Of a stretch of DNA of 64,000 bases, positions 44,261 through 50,479 are shown piece after piece. Made by a program: the position numbers and the translations under genes. This DNA is from Pelagibius litoralis (GTDB lineage Bacteria > Pseudomonadota > Alphaproteobacteria > Kiloniellales > Kiloniellaceae). The notes beneath the pieces were generated by a model, which was not told where the DNA came from, searched no databases, and saw only the letters and a list, made by a program, of their open reading frames with translations. Each line of letters opens with the position of its first letter. The stretch's first letter is position 1. The stretch lies in NCBI RefSeq assembly GCF_011683915.1, contig NZ_JAAQPH010000008.1:124001-188000 (forward strand), given 5' to 3'.

Positions 44261-46602
44261 TCGTTCTCGAAGGTAATACGGTTGCCGACGTCGACGGCGG
44301 CGGTGGTTTGGTCGCCGTCGCCGTCGGTCAGCGTGACCGTGACCTGCAGTGCCTCGGCAGCCAGGGCAATGGGCTCGCCGACCGTTTCCGGCGTGGCATC
44401 GTGCAGCAGCGACAGCCACTGCGCCAGATAGACCGCGCCGCTGGCGGGATCGATGGCAATGGCGAAGGCCGCCGGATCGGTGGGGCCGGCGCTGCCGTTG
44501 CCGTCCTGGTCGACACGCCCGACCACGACGCCGTTGTCCTGCAGGAACAAGAAGATGCTCTGCCCATCGGCGGTGTCGAGGCCGGAGTCGACCGCGCCGT
44601 TGTCGCCGCCGATCGCCAGGGCATAGACGGTCGCGGCAGCGGCATTGCCGCCGGCCGGCCCGTCGGCGCCGAAGTCGGAGGCCGTTATGGTGACCAAGGC
44701 AGCGGGGTTGGCGGCGAAACCGAGGGCGCCGTTGTCCTTATCTACATCCGCTACATTCGGATCGTCGCCGGGATTGCCTACGGCGTTGAACAGATCCTGG
44801 ATCTCCGTCGACAGGTCGTCAAAGACGATATCGTCTTCGCCGTTGAGGCCCTCGATCTCGTCGTGGCGCAATGTCTCGTCGCCATTGAGCTCCGCGGTCA
44901 CGCTCGGCCCATCGTCCTCGAAGGAGATCACGCTGCCCAGGTCGACCGAGGCGCTGTCCACATCGCCGTCGCCGTCGGTCACCGTCTGGATCAGCGCGAC
45001 CAGGCCCGGGTTCAGGCCGATGCTGTCATCCGCATCGCCCGTATCGCCGTGCTCCAGCGCGCGGAACTGGGTCACCGTCACATCGCCGCTGTCGGCATCG
45101 ACCGCGATGGTGAAGACCAGCTCGCCCCCGGTCTCCGTGCGACCCTCGATGATCCCGCCAACGTCGACCAGCACCACCGCCTCGCCGGAGGCGGTGTCGG
45201 TCAGGCCGCTCGCCCCCGCCGTCAGGTCCAGCGTATTGACCTTGCTCTCCTGGCCGTCGGAACCCGCATCAGCGCTGTCGGTGAAAAGGTCGGTGCCCAG
45301 GACCGTCACCGCGCCCAGGCTGGCCGTCTCGTCCTCGCCCGGGTTCTCCCCCAGGCTTTCATCCACCACGATCGCCGCGCCCGGCAGCAACGCCAGGCCC
45401 GCCGCCGGCCCATCGTCCTCGATGGTCAGCGTGACACTGGCGGGCGGCGAGACGTCGCCGTCGGCGTCGGTCACGACGTACTGCAACACCAGGGAGACCG
45501 GGTCGTCGAAGGGGTCGGGCGTGGCGCCGGGGTCCTGCGCGCCGGCGATCGGATGGTTGATCGGCTGGAAGGCCACGAACCAGAAGTCCGCCGTGCCCGG
45601 GCCGGAGGCCAAGCCCCCGAAATCCGGGATGAAGGCAACGAAAACCAGGGCACCACTGTCGGCCCCGATGCCCCAGACGATACGGCTGTCGCCGGGATCG
45701 CTCCGCAGCAGGATATCCTCGGGGCTCGCCCGGCCGCCGCTGTCAAGCCCGCTGTCGACATCGGCATAGCCGATGAAGTCAACCGCCTGCGCCGGCCCGT
45801 TGAGGCCGGCATCGAAGGCAAGGGTGCCGTTGGCCGCGCCCTTGACCGCCGGCAGGCCGCCGGCACCGGGGAAGCCGCTGTCGAAGGCCGCCGCGAGGGC
45901 GCCTTCAATGCCGGCGGGCAGGACCGCGTCGTTCGTGGCGCCGTCGATCCCCGGCGTTTCGTCAAAGATGAGGGGGCCGCTCTCTGCCGTCGGGATAGAA
46001 TCCGGGATCTCGTTTTCAAAGGGAAAGAAGGCGTCCGCATCAGCCGCCGCGCTCTGGGTAAGCGGTGTCAGCACGCCCTGGGCCGTGGCCAGAACAAAAT
46101 CCAGAAGATCGCCCAGATTGTCGCTGTACTGCGTGGCGCCGCCGCCCTGCGGACCCGGATCACCCGCCGTATCGAGGGCGGTATCGGCCGCGGCGGCAAG
46201 CGCCAGGACCTGCGCCAGCAGCACATCTGCCCCCACTTCGGCGCCGGCAACCGTGAAGGCCGGTGCGTCACCGCTCTCCGCCAGGGTCACCAGGTCGAGA
46301 AAGACGATCCGGCTGCCGTCATCGAAAATCAGGATAAAATCGGCGCCGTCGAGCTCTACCTCTGCCTCCCCAGGGGCGAAATCCAGGCTGTAGCTCTGAC
46401 CGGCCAGCGCCTGGACCTCAACGGTTAGGCCGGCATCGGGGCGCGACACGGCCACCGCCGCCCCCGCCTGTCCGGTCATGGTTGTGTCGCTGGCCGAACC
46501 GCTGGCCGGATCGCCAAATGTCACGATATCCACTGCGCTTGCGCCAGGCTCGATTGCCGGGCCGTCCTGACCCTCGTCGCCACGGCTGAGATCGTCCGTC
46601 AT
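36367..46602 (-). CDS. Giant secreted/surface FG-GAP and RTX repeat protein, 3,411 residues
   Basis: ATG 46602 follows GGGAG. Residues 1-~780 form an acidic N-terminal part with a retention-module-like beginning and three segments ending in a DDGP-type turn (around 395, 565 and 780), as in T1SS-143 repeats. Four super-repeats follow, at about residues 783-1435, 1436-2095, 2096-2755 and 2756-3411. Each consists of seven blades with the block SVSSAGDVNGDGFDDLIVG (FG-GAP, Ca-binding DxNGDGxxD loop), then one RTX-like module (ILIGGxGDDTLTGGGG, RIDGGTGFDTLALDG). I counted 28 blades, seven per block. The C-terminus ends in a hydrophobic stretch (VDVTLVVV), compatible with type I secretion; no Sec signal is present and no T1SS genes lie in the window. 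Seven blades fit an integrin-like propeller, so the protein probably has four Ca-stabilised propellers. Adhesion is likely but unproven. Confidence 0.93.
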   Translation of the reverse strand: MTDDLSRGDEGQDGPAIEPGASAVDIVTFGDPASGSASDTTMTGQAGAAVAVSRPDAGLTVEVQALAGQSYSLDFAPGEAEVELDGADFILIFDDGSRIVFLDLVTLAESGDAPAFTVAGAEVGADVLLAQVLALAAAADTALDTAGDPGPQGGGATQYSDNLGDLLDFVLATAQGVLTPLTQSAAADADAFFPFENEIPDSIPTAESGPLIFDETPGIDGATNDAVLPAGIEGALAAAFDSGFPGAGGLPAVKGAANGTLAFDAGLNGPAQAVDFIGYADVDSGLDSGGRASPEDILLRSDPGDSRIVWGIGADSGALVFVAFIPDFGGLASGPGTADFWFVAFQPINHPIAGAQDPGATPDPFDDPVSLVLQYVVTDADGDVSPPASVTLTIEDDGPAAGLALLPGAAIVVDESLGENPGEDETASLGAVTVLGTDLFTDSADAGSDGQESKVNTLDLTAGASGLTDTASGEAVVLVDVGGIIEGRTETGGELVFTIAVDADSGDVTVTQFRALEHGDTGDADDSIGLNPGLVALIQTVTDGDGDVDSASVDLGSVISFEDDGPSVTAELNGDETLRHDEIEGLNGEDDIVFDDLSTEIQDLFNAVGNPGDDPNVADVDKDNGALGFAANPAALVTITASDFGADGPAGGNAAAATVYALAIGGDNGAVDSGLDTADGQSIFLFLQDNGVVVGRVDQDGNGSAGPTDPAAFAIAIDPASGAVYLAQWLSLLHDATPETVGEPIALAAEALQVTVTLTDGDGDQTTAAVDVGNRITFENDGPRVIDLTDLDVSKGFVIIGEAAGDQAGVSVSSAGDVNGDGFDDLIVGVPGDFFEYSNADGAAYVVFGKAGGFGPVDLANLGTGDGFVIQGLENFDRTGHSVSSAGDVNGDGFDDVIVGVPGDNYFIDPEGAAYVVFGKAGGFGPVDLSSLAVDQGFVIQGAGPGDEAGFSVSSAGDVNGDGLDDLIVGAPFSDGGAAHIVFGKTGGFGTVDLSNLDASDGFVIQGAENFDRAGLSVSSAGDVNGDGFDDLIVGANGNGANNQGAAYLVFGKAGGLTDIDLGSGLAAGEGFVIRGAAGDRAGNSVSSAGDVNGDGFDDLIIGAIGNALSGASGAAYVVFGKAGGHTDIDLGAGLTAEEGFAIQGDGAFDRTGFSVSSAGDINGDGFDDIIVGALGNPYAGSGGADYVIFGKAEGFGTIDLANGLSADEGFIIQGLDQGAYAGASVSSAGDVNGDGFDDLIVGAPAPYGTAEGYSGGAAYVIFGGAFGGAVTTTGTGGNEILIGGSGDDTLTGGGGADVFRSGAGDDLLVVGDTGFARIDGGTGFDTLALDGAGLHLDLTQVLPAEIASIEAIDLTGSGANSLTLSQLDVFDITEERSDGMAILRVTGNGDDGVTFAEIGWANAGSIAESGVTYDRYVLGNAEVRVEQGVTVSSPQIIDLTGLTVPQGFVIQGDRSGDRAGESVSSAGDVNGDGFDDLIVGAPYGDDGGEAYVVFGKAEGFGTIDLSALAPADGFIILGDMANDRAGFSVSSAGDINGDGFDDLIVGAPDGDDGGTDAGEAYVVFGKADGFGTVDLAELAPAEGFIIQGSARLEEAGLSVSSAGDVNGDGFDDLIVGVRGKFDPAFKAAYVVFGKVEGFGTVDLAELAPAEGFAIEGLPTLRIGWSVSSAGDVNGDGFDDIIVGAPGADRSDTGRAAGEAYVVFGKAHGFGSDGVVDPAALAGSGDGFVIKGAATDDWAGWSVSSAGDVNGDGFDDLIVGAFLGDDGDDENVGAAYVVFGKADGFGSDGLIDLAGLAGSGDGFVIQGAAAFDNAGRSVSSAGDVNGDGFDDLIVGAPGGDGGGDRAGEAYVVFGKADGFGSVDVTDLAADDGFVIQGAAAYDLAGWSVSSAGDVNGDGFDDLIVGAPGVLGTGNSGAAYVIFGGAFGGAVTTTGTGGNEILIGGRDNDTLTGGGGGDVIRAGAGDDLLVVADTGFARIDGGTGFDTLALDGAGLHLDLTEMLPAEIASIEAIDLTGSGANSLTLLQLDVFDITEERSGGTAILRVTGDAGDGVTFGEFGWANAGSIAEGTITYDRYVLGNAEVRVEQGVAVSFPQVIDLAGLTVPQGFVIVGDKLGDEAGTSVSSAGDVNGDGFDDIIVGAPFGDDGGDAAGEAYVVFGKASGFGTVDLSNPLDPAVGFVIVGDRSGDRAGSGVSSAGDVNGDGFDDIIVGAPGGDDGGGSAGEAYVVFGKADGFGTVDLSALTPTDGFVIRGDRGGDQAGRSVSSAGDVNGDGFDDLIVGAPFGDDGIDDQAGKAYVVFGKAGGFDTVDLTGLSAANGFVIVGDTSGDRAGWSVSSAGDVNGDGFDDLIVGAYWGDDGGGDAGEAYVVFGKASGFGTIDVTGLAASGNGFVIQGDTANDQAGYSVSSAGDVNGDGFDDLIVGARFGGDGGTTSGEAYVVFGKAGGFGTVDLSVLSPTDGFVIVGGAREAAGYSVSSAGDVNGDGFDDLIVGAARDSDGGTWAGGAYVIFGKAGGFGTVDLTSLVPADGFVIQGDAAFDRAGRSVSSAGDVNGDGFDDLIVGALYGDDGGDKAGEAYVVLGGAFGGSTTPATTVGTAGNEILIGGLGDDTLTGGGGADVIRSGAGDDLLVVSDTGFARIDGGTGFDTLALDGSGLHLDLTQVLPAEIASIEAIDLTGSGANSLTLSQLDVFDITEERSGGTAILRVTGDAGDGVTFAETGWANAGSIDEGGVTYDRYVLGNAEVRVEKGISISSLQDIDLSLLNAQQGFVIQGDAAGDQAGVSVSSAGDVNGDGFDDIIVGARGGDDGGNRAGEAYVVFGKAGGFGTVDLTGLSAVDGFIIQGAVANGAAGFSVSSAGDVNGDGFDDVIVGAPFSGAGQAYVVFGKAGGFGTVDLAGLSAADGFVIQGDAASDQAGFSVSSAGDVNGDGFDDLIVGARYGDGGELNSGVAYVVFGQAGGFSTVDVADLNGSDGFIMQGEVFRDQAGASVSSAGDVNGDGFDDIIVGAPGGDDGGPAAGQAYVVFGKAGGFGTVDLSALDPADGFIIQGDRTGDQAGYSVSTAGDVNGDGLDDLIVGAFGGDDGGNSAGEAYVVFGKAGGFGINGLVDLTNLSAAEGFVIRGDAAFDFAGRSVSSAGDVNGDGFDDLIVGVPNDDDGGENAGEAYVVFGKADGFGTVDLSALAPADGFVIQGDAAGDFAGRSVSSAGDVNGDGFDDLIVGAPSGDDGGNRAGEAYVIFGRAFDDATPVTTVGTGGNEILIGGLGDDSLTGGGGGDVIRSGAGDDLLTVSDLDFARIDGGSGFDTLALDGSGLDLDFTAIDSSSKVTSIEAVDLTGSGDNSLALGVQDLLQLSDETSDLFVFGDSGDTVALTGDFAADGTADVDGTTYNVYISAGTEARLLAETGVDVTLVVV

Positions 46603-46873
46603 GTTCGTCTCCCACCTGTTCCCAAAACCGCCCCGGCAGACGCAAAAGCCGGCCTTGACGGACCGGCTTTCGCATCAGCGCCTACCCAAGGCCTCAGACG
46701 CCTCTGCAATCAGAGGGTCCGGAGCCGCTGTCGTATCGGACCGCGCTGTTTTCGGGCGCTCTCAATATCCGCCGAAAAAATCCGACAGATCATTCTCCCG
46801 CACACAGAATAGGAACGGGGATTGGCATAAATAAACGTGTAATGATGGGCGGTTGGGTGTTTGTGACGTTCTT

Positions 46874-46894
46874 CGGATGCTTCATCCGTTTTTT
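46874..46894 (+). terminator. Terminator-like hairpin in plus orientation, no plus-strand gene assigned
   Basis: CGGATG (46874-46879), loop CTT, CATCCG (46883-46888), then six T (46889-46894). Orientation suits a plus-strand transcript, but the AraC gene (stop 46911) and giant gene are both on the minus strand. The rest of the 46603-46910 gap shows no gene I can support; it must hold the giant gene's promoter. Confidence 0.5.
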
Positions 46895-46910
46895 GGATAT
46901 CTACGTATGG

Positions 46911-47906
46911 TTAAGCGCGTTTGCGCAGCGTCTCCGAGGGGAGTTCACCAAATTCTCGGCCATAGGCTTCGGCGAAACGCCCCATATGGGTGAATCCCCA
47001 TTTCTTCGCAACGTCGGAGATCGCGCCCCCGCCCTGGCCCGTGAGCAACTGAGCTCGGATACGCTTTAGCCGCACAAGGCGTAAATAGGCCATAGGCGAA
47101 ACACCGTAGGCGTCCATAAACCCTCTCTGCAGCCCCCGATAGCCGCATCCGGCCGCGCGCGCAATGTCAGCAAGCCCCAGTTTTTGATCTGCATGGGCGT
47201 AGATGTATTCGCGCGCGCGCTTGACGTGATAGGGAACAACCGTTGTCACGGAACGGCCATTGAGAAAGTCCTGGTAGCTGTTGGGCAACAGAGTCAGGAA
47301 CTGGGTCAGCAACAAGTCTTCCATCTGTGTGGTAATGATCGGGTTGTTCAGTTCGCGCAAAGGACCGTCCAGGATTTCAGAGATATAGTGAACGGTATTG
47401 CGAACAACCGCTCCACCCGGCGCGGTGAAATCAATCTCGGGGTCGAATGCCAGTTCCATCGGATCCGCCTCGTCCCCAATCAAAGTACGCGCATGAGCCT
47501 TCAGTCTTTGTTTGGACAAGGGAATTATAAAGGACCCAAAGCCCTCCTCACTGGCGTTCATGGGTACCGCCAAATCGCGAAAGAACCCTCTGCCCACTGA
47601 GAACTCTATGTCCTGCGCCCCATGCCGCGCGTTACCTGCGCCACTGGTAAGCAAGAAAAGCAGCAATCCGTCCGTATTTTCCTCCCGCGACTTCAGGTCG
47701 ACCCTGACGTCTCCGAAAGTCGAATGCATTAAGTTGAGATCACCGCATTGCGCAGCCATCACGCGGGCATCCAACACCGCGCGTTTACCTTTGACGTCAA
47801 AGTCATGAGGTGAACTCAAACTCTTGATGGTTTCACGAACATCATCGACGTCCGTTGAAGATAGAATCACGTGATTTTGCAGATAGTGCATTGGCCCCAC
47901 ATCCAC
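46911..47906 (-). CDS. AraC-family transcriptional regulator
   Basis: A 331-residue regulator. The N-terminal ~220 residues look like the AraC-binding-like (cupin) domain, and the C-terminal ~100 form the double helix-turn-helix, visible as LGLADIARAAGCGYRGLQRGF and SDVAKKWGFTHMGRFAEAYG. The start is GTG 47906 or ATG 47891; neither has a clear ribosome site. Base composition is less GC-rich than neighbouring catabolic genes, and it lies beside a decayed transposase, so recent transfer is possible. Its target is unknown; the giant protein gene downstream on the same strand is one candidate. Confidence 0.88.
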   Translation of the reverse strand: MDVGPMHYLQNHVILSSTDVDDVRETIKSLSSPHDFDVKGKRAVLDARVMAAQCGDLNLMHSTFGDVRVDLKSREENTDGLLLFLLTSGAGNARHGAQDIEFSVGRGFFRDLAVPMNASEEGFGSFIIPLSKQRLKAHARTLIGDEADPMELAFDPEIDFTAPGGAVVRNTVHYISEILDGPLRELNNPIITTQMEDLLLTQFLTLLPNSYQDFLNGRSVTTVVPYHVKRAREYIYAHADQKLGLADIARAAGCGYRGLQRGFMDAYGVSPMAYLRLVRLKRIRAQLLTGQGGGAISDVAKKWGFTHMGRFAEAYGREFGELPSETLRKRA

Positions 47907-48158
47907 CGTCCGAGATCAACCAGACAGGACGCAAACAAAGTGGCCCTGACACCCGGCTTCGTTTGCTTACATTTGCTGTTGTATGTCGGCTCGCATCATG
48001 CGCCAAAACAATGGAATGGTATTATCTTTTTCGTTAATTCTTTGCAAATCAACACGAAACACGCCCCTCGACACACAACTGAGGGGAACGTTAAGCATAA
48101 AAAACCAGCTTTTCTTGCAGGTGTCCTTCCAGGGGATTTTGCTGATGCGCGCATAAAC

Positions 48159-48188
48159 AAATAGCCTTGGGGTTTCCCAAGGCTATTT
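48159..48188. terminator. Strong symmetric hairpin, possible terminator
   Basis: A perfect 13-bp stem AAATAGCCTTGGG / CCCAAGGCTATTT with loop GTTT. The stem ends in A/T-rich flanks on both sides, so it could end transcription in either direction. It lies in the 47907-48314 gap, which contains no gene I can support. Confidence 0.5.
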
Positions 48189-48208
48189 GAAGTGCCGATC
48201 CGGCTTGT

Positions 48209-48284
48209 TGGTCGCGGGGGTAGGATTAATTCAAGCCCCTACAATAGAACGCCACGTCTAAACTTAGTTGCGGGGGCCCGCAAC
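48209..48284. other. Degenerate tRNA-3'-end-like sequence and GTTGCGGG palindrome
   Basis: The complement of 48209-48242 reads like a tRNA 3' end: GTAGG, an overlong loop, CCTAC, then CCCCGCGACCA. The T-loop is expanded (13 nt rather than 7) and no other tRNA arms precede it, so it is not a functional tRNA. A palindrome GTTGCGGG-GG-CCCGCAAC follows at 48267-48284, also ending in a tRNA-like CAACCA. These may be remnants of an integration site near a tRNA; low certainty. Confidence 0.25.
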
Positions 48285-48314
48285 CACCTTTACCGAACAA
48301 AAATCTGGATGCGA

Positions 48315-48671
48315 TCAGGAGGCAGCCACTACCGAGGCCTGAACTCGCTTATAATACCAATCTGATGATTGGCAAGTATCCAAAAAATTCATCCAAATCT
48401 CGTCTCCTAAGACATCAACAGATTGCCGATACCATCTGCAAAGAGCAGCTTTGTGAATGGCAACGGCATAGGATTTGAGCTTGCCCGTGGTAACGCGTTT
48501 CGGCGCAAACCCCTGCTTCTTCAGCCGCTTTCGCAGTAAACGCCTCGTCGATCGAGCACAACGTCGACACCGCACCAGGAGGTCGAGCACCGTGTCTTTA
48601 TCGCCGACCGCCCGCCAGAGCCGGCAGGGGGTGCTCCGCCAAGCTATGGGCTCACACCCGCGTCCCGGCAC
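48315..48671 (-). pseudogene. Decayed IS6-family transposase fragment
   Basis: Residues ~18-77 of this 118-codon frame (about 48441-48620) resemble the core of IS6/IS26-type transposases: CRLWRAVGDKDTVLDLLV corresponds to the usual LWRAVDDEGEVLDxLV, and RLLRKRLKKQGFAPKRVTT to the LLRKLLKKQGFAPK block. In the following segment, TTGKLKSY replaces the usual TDKLRSY, so a catalytic Asp is Gly. The flanking residues do not continue the family and the N- and C-terminal parts are absent. It is thus an inactive remnant; I could not identify its terminal inverted repeats. It marks a junction between the giant-protein/AraC region and the DhaKL cluster. Confidence 0.72.
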
Positions 48672-48743
48672 CGAAAAAGGGCCCGGCGCAAGGCCGGACC
48701 GGAGGCACAGGGAGGAGCCGGAAATTCAACCATGGCAAAGCAT

Positions 48744-49412
48744 CTACGGTGAAGTACTGCCCGCTTTTGCCCGCATTACAGAATCGGCCGATGGACCGTC
48801 ATCCGACCGACGAATGGCTTCAATGACCCTCTTTAAGGCAACCATGCCCGGATCGTCCTGACCAATGCCCTGCCGTGGCGCGAGCCGGGCGCGGCCGATT
48901 CTCGATGGCCTGTCGCGAAACGTATCCAGACTGCGCGTGACCGCAGCATCCGCCAAGGCCGCCATAATCGTGGGGTCGGTCTCCTCCGAAACAGCCTCCG
49001 CCACTGACATAAGGCCATCGATAACCGACTTGTCGCCCAGATCGGCTCCGCTGCGCTCCTGCATTGACTTCACGGCCAGTTGAAGGAGGCCACCAAGCGC
49101 CGGCCAGGGCACCGTGGTCCGACCCTTCGTCTCCGCCGCCATCCGGTGAAAGCCCGTCATCGCAACCGCACTGAGGCTTGAACCTGAGGTTGCGCCAATC
49201 ACGCGGACAACTCCACCGAAGCACTCACCGAGTTCTTCGGGCAGGTCCTCGATCTCGTCACAAAGAGCCTTTGAGATCGATGCCAGTGTCGATCCCATGT
49301 CGCCATCGCCGGTTCTTGCGTCCAGGTCGTTCAGTTCGGCGCTACGGCGTTCCAGTTGCCACGCCGCGCGCCGCAGCACAGCCTGAAGATCCGCTTTATT
49401 CATTCCGGACAT
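48744..49412 (-). CDS. dhaL: Dihydroxyacetone kinase-type subunit DhaL
   Basis: A 222-residue DAK2 domain, the ATP/ADP-binding subunit of two-component dihydroxyacetone kinases. The Mg-binding aspartates are visible as Asp31, Asp36 and Asp38 in LDARTGDGDMGSTL, close to D30/D35/D37 of E. coli DhaL. ATG 49412 follows GGAAGGA and overlaps the dhaK stop; ATG 49403 (ATGA overlap) is the alternative. The C-terminal ~30 residues are extra and basic. No PTS subunit DhaM is visible, so direct ATP use or an erythrulose/triose-ketone kinase role is plausible. It is the last gene of the minus-strand run and is followed by an IS6 remnant. Confidence 0.88.
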   Translation of the reverse strand: MSGMNKADLQAVLRRAAWQLERRSAELNDLDARTGDGDMGSTLASISKALCDEIEDLPEELGECFGGVVRVIGATSGSSLSAVAMTGFHRMAAETKGRTTVPWPALGGLLQLAVKSMQERSGADLGDKSVIDGLMSVAEAVSEETDPTIMAALADAAVTRSLDTFRDRPSRIGRARLAPRQGIGQDDPGMVALKRVIEAIRRSDDGPSADSVMRAKAGSTSP

Positions 49413-50413
49413 TGCAGATCCTTCCAGTGAGGGCAGCGCGCCGGCGCCTGTAAAAGCGACGCCAGCTCGTCGTCAAGCTTCATAACCGTCAAGGACGCGC
49501 CGGCCATCTCCATGGACGTCGCATAGTGCCCCATCAGCGGAAACGCAATTTCAACCTCCATCGACGCCAGGCGGCCGGCGAGATGACGGTAAAGAATGTA
49601 GAGTTCGTCAAGCGGCGTCGCACCGAGGCTGTTGCAAAGAACAGCGACCCGGTCACCGCCCTGCAGAGGACAATCGGCCTGGAGACGGTCCAGCATCTCG
49701 TCCGCCAGGTCGTCAGCGGATCTGAGAGCCCCACGCCAGACACCCTGCTCGCCATGAATCCCCATGCCCATCTCTATGGCATCGTCTTCGAGCTCGAAGG
49801 TCGGTTTACCAGCTTTGGGAACCGTACAGGACGACAAAGCAACACCGATCGATCTGCAACTCTCCAGCGCCTTTCGCGTCACTGCGGCAGTATCCCGAAG
49901 ACTGCGGCTGCTTTCAGCAGCAGCACCGGCAATCTTGAAAGCCAAGACCACGCCGGCAACACCACGGCGGGTGACGGCATTCTCAGGCGGCGCGCTCGCC
50001 ACATCATCCGCTACAACAACGGTTTCGATCTCCACTCCCTCGGCCTCAAGCGCCTCCGCCGCCATGCCGAAGACCATCTTGTCTCCACCATAGTTGCCGA
50101 TAACACAGAGAATGCCTGCGCCGAGGTTCGCAACGCGAAGCGCTTGTTCCACATCGTCAAGAGACGGCCCGGCGAAGACATCGCCAACAGCGCAACTATC
50201 AAGTAAACCAGTACCGACGTAGCCGGCGAACAAGGGTAAATGACCGAAACCGCCGCCGCTTGCTATGCCGACCTTGCCAACCTCCTTCGTGTAGCGCCGG
50301 GCAATGACGCGCCCCTTGGTCCCCGCCTGCCGATAGGCCGCCGGATGGGCCAGCACCATGCCTGCAAGTGCTTGGTCGACGTAACTATCGGGGCTGTTGA
50401 GTATCTTCTTCAT
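49400..50413 (-). CDS. dhaK: Dihydroxyacetone kinase-type subunit DhaK (variant substrate loop)
   Basis: A 337-residue DAK1 domain. The His that binds the ketone covalently is His220 in EMGMGIHGEQG; Asp111 (GNYGGDK) and His58 are also kept. The canonical GGGSGHEP loop is altered to GGGFGHLP (Phe56, Leu59), so substrate may differ from dihydroxyacetone, for example a C4 ketose or another small keto compound. It overlaps dhaL by 13 bp and lies 66 bp after the amidase. ATG 50413 begins MKKILNSPDSYVDQALAG, the normal family start. Confidence 0.88.
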   Translation of the reverse strand: MKKILNSPDSYVDQALAGMVLAHPAAYRQAGTKGRVIARRYTKEVGKVGIASGGGFGHLPLFAGYVGTGLLDSCAVGDVFAGPSLDDVEQALRVANLGAGILCVIGNYGGDKMVFGMAAEALEAEGVEIETVVVADDVASAPPENAVTRRGVAGVVLAFKIAGAAAESSRSLRDTAAVTRKALESCRSIGVALSSCTVPKAGKPTFELEDDAIEMGMGIHGEQGVWRGALRSADDLADEMLDRLQADCPLQGGDRVAVLCNSLGATPLDELYILYRHLAGRLASMEVEIAFPLMGHYATSMEMAGASLTVMKLDDELASLLQAPARCPHWKDLQCPE

Positions 50414-50479
50414 CGTTCCATTCCAAAGAAAGTGGATTCCAGGTTTGAGGCAGTCGCGCTCCAGGGGCTACGTGCGATG

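Noticed and set aside
36340-46428. Several long plus-strand open frames opposite the giant gene (for example 39421-41622 and 43663-46428)
   Set aside because: They mirror the tandem repeats of the minus-strand FG-GAP gene; their own repeats (DDQVVEAVAVHVARRGN-type) are the antisense of the blade core.
47855-48164. Small plus-strand open frames of 60 and 97 codons
   Set aside because: No ribosome site, no family resemblance, and one ends inside a hairpin; they overlap the start region of the AraC gene on the other strand.
48209-48242. Possible tRNA on the minus strand
   Set aside because: Only acceptor-3' and T-stem-like pieces are visible, the T-loop is 13 nt and no D or anticodon arm precedes it.
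48672-48743. Terminal inverted repeat of the IS6 remnant
   Set aside because: I could not find a matching GG...CTG-type IS6 end on either side of the transposase fragment, so no element boundaries are claimed.
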